The notes under the pieces are model-generated. The model worked only from the letters and a program-made list of their open reading frames with translations, was not told the DNA's origin and made no database searches. A stretch of 64,000 nucleotides of DNA from Allocoleopsis franciscana PCC 7113 (GTDB taxonomy: Bacteria; Cyanobacteriota; Cyanobacteriia; Cyanobacteriales; Coleofasciculaceae), in assembly GCF_000317515.1 (NCBI RefSeq), contig NC_019738.1:1525501-1589500 (forward strand), in the 5' to 3' direction. The position numbers and the translations under genes are program-made. Shown one piece after another: positions 63,170 through 64,000 of this stretch; the stretch's first letter is position 1; each line of letters opens with the position of its first letter.

Positions 63170-64000
63170 ATGGCTAGTTCAATCGAATTTTCCTTATTCG
63201 CTCCTTATAACAAAGGAGCATCTTTAGTCGGGTCTTTTTCCAACTGGGAAGAAATTCCCATGAAGAAAGATAAAGAGGGTTATTTCCGGATAATGGTTGA
63301 TCTTGAGGATGGAGTTTATCAGTATAAATTTCGTGTACAATCCAAATCATGGTTTTTTGAACCCGACCAATGGGTAGATGTCAATGACCCCTACGCTACC
63401 GATATTGATGACTCTACCCAAAATGCCAATGTGCGGATTAAAGATGGGGAACGAATTGTTGATACGTATGTTTGGAAACACGACGATAAGCCATTACCTG
63501 CCGATCATGAACTAGTCATCTACGAACTGCACGTTGGCGACTTCTCCGGTGGTGAGGATGACCCCTACGCCAGAGGTAAATACAAGCATGTTGTAGAAAA
63601 ATTAGATTACCTAGCCGACTTAGGAATTAACGCGATCGAGTTGATGCCAGTCAAAGAGTATCCTGGTGATCATAGCTGGGGTTATAACCCCCGATACTTC
63701 TTCGCTACAGAATCCAGCTATGGCACGAGTAACGAGTTGAAAAACCTGATTGATGAGTGTCATGCTCGTGGAATTCGTGTCATTATGGACGGGATTTATA
63801 ACCACTCAGAATCCGAAAGTCCTCTAACGCAGATTGACCACGATTATTGGTATCACCACTCTCCTCGTGACCCGGATAATAACTGGGGGCCAGAGTTTAA
63901 CTACGAATTCTACGACGAAAATCTAGAGACTTACCCAGCACGCAAGTTTATGGGTGACCAAGTAAATTTCTGGGTGAAAGAATATCATATCGACGGCATT
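63170..64000 (+). CDS. GH13 alpha-amylase-family glycosidase, 3' end outside window
   Basis: The frame is open from ATG 63170 to the right edge (277 codons), so only the first part is visible. Residues about 1-95 form a CBM48-like N-terminal domain (GASLVGSFSNWEEIPM, DGVYQYKFRV, VDVNDPYATDID), and the GH13 barrel then begins (VIYELHVGDFSGGEDDPYARG, LADLGINAIELMPV, GYNPRYFFATESSYG, VIMDGIYNHS, region I with Asn-His). This order fits glycogen-branching or debranching-like or maltooligosyltrehalose-type amylases. The catalytic Asp and Glu lie beyond the edge, so the exact enzyme is open. Glycogen or maltodextrin use is likely. Confidence 0.85.
   Translation, partial: MASSIEFSLFAPYNKGASLVGSFSNWEEIPMKKDKEGYFRIMVDLEDGVYQYKFRVQSKSWFFEPDQWVDVNDPYATDIDDSTQNANVRIKDGERIVDTYVWKHDDKPLPADHELVIYELHVGDFSGGEDDPYARGKYKHVVEKLDYLADLGINAIELMPVKEYPGDHSWGYNPRYFFATESSYGTSNELKNLIDECHARGIRVIMDGIYNHSESESPLTQIDHDYWYHHSPRDPDNNWGPEFNYEFYDENLETYPARKFMGDQVNFWVKEYHIDGI

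Overview
The window is chromosomal DNA of a cyanobacterium, most likely a filamentous one. The octamer GCGATCGC (the HIP1 element of cyanobacterial genomes) recurs throughout. Many genes are cyanobacterial in type: an iron-uptake porin pair with an SLH domain, a Psb32-like TPM protein, sucrose-phosphate phosphatase, bacterial dynamin-like proteins close to Nostoc BDLP, an HpsJ-like protein, Uma2 and STAND proteins. The pfl/adhE fermentation cluster and the wealth of signalling and conflict genes suggest a large-genome mat-type or multicellular lineage. That placement is inference, as no rRNA is present.

Layout. 1-6.0 kb: fermentation genes pflB (5' end outside the window), pflA and adhE, closed by a clear terminator. 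6.2-7.3 kb: a V4R-like protein and a roadblock/LC7 protein. 7.6-10.4 kb: an ArsB/NhaD-type transporter and a Zur/Fur-type regulator facing purS-purQ. 10.4-12.6 kb: a MITE-like element, a small conserved protein and a seven-blade WD40 protein. 12.6-19.4 kb: a minus-strand membrane-remodelling block with two full-length BDLPs in tandem, a small membrane protein and a third dynamin-like GTPase. 20-22.5 kb: two FHA proteins, each preceded by an IS200/IS605-like end, one of them with a TnpB-like relic. 22.5-29.4 kb: housekeeping and regulatory genes pgl, an HpsJ-like gene, a DUF502 gene, nusB, ftsY and a LuxR-type response regulator. A 39-residue membrane peptide with its own structured leader and terminator follows. 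29.8-38.2 kb: Uma2, a STAND NTPase, an SRPBCC protein, dapB, an SPFH lipoprotein, ruvA and sucrose-phosphate phosphatase.

38.4-46.8 kb is the most interesting stretch. A TIR-TM-WD40 protein is followed by three plus-strand genes: a giant SLATT-SLATT / deoxyribosyltransferase-like / TPR / SLOG protein, a TRPM-type SLOG (LSDAT) protein, and a stand-alone SLATT membrane protein. This looks like a nucleotide-sensing, membrane-effector conflict system sitting next to a possible NADase.

46.9-64 kb holds an S41 protease, a Ser/Thr kinase, two small proteins (one GIY-YIG-like), two iron-uptake porins, a metallothionein with its SmtB repressor, tRNA-Phe with a nearby fossil of its 3' half, YtxH/DUF948-type membrane proteins, a Psb32-like protein, a precorrin-8X methylmutase in which the usual catalytic His is Tyr, a KGG stress protein, and the 5' part of a GH13 glycosidase that runs off the end.

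All product names rest on reading motifs by eye; no search was run. Where a start was moved from the longest reading frame, the reason is given.
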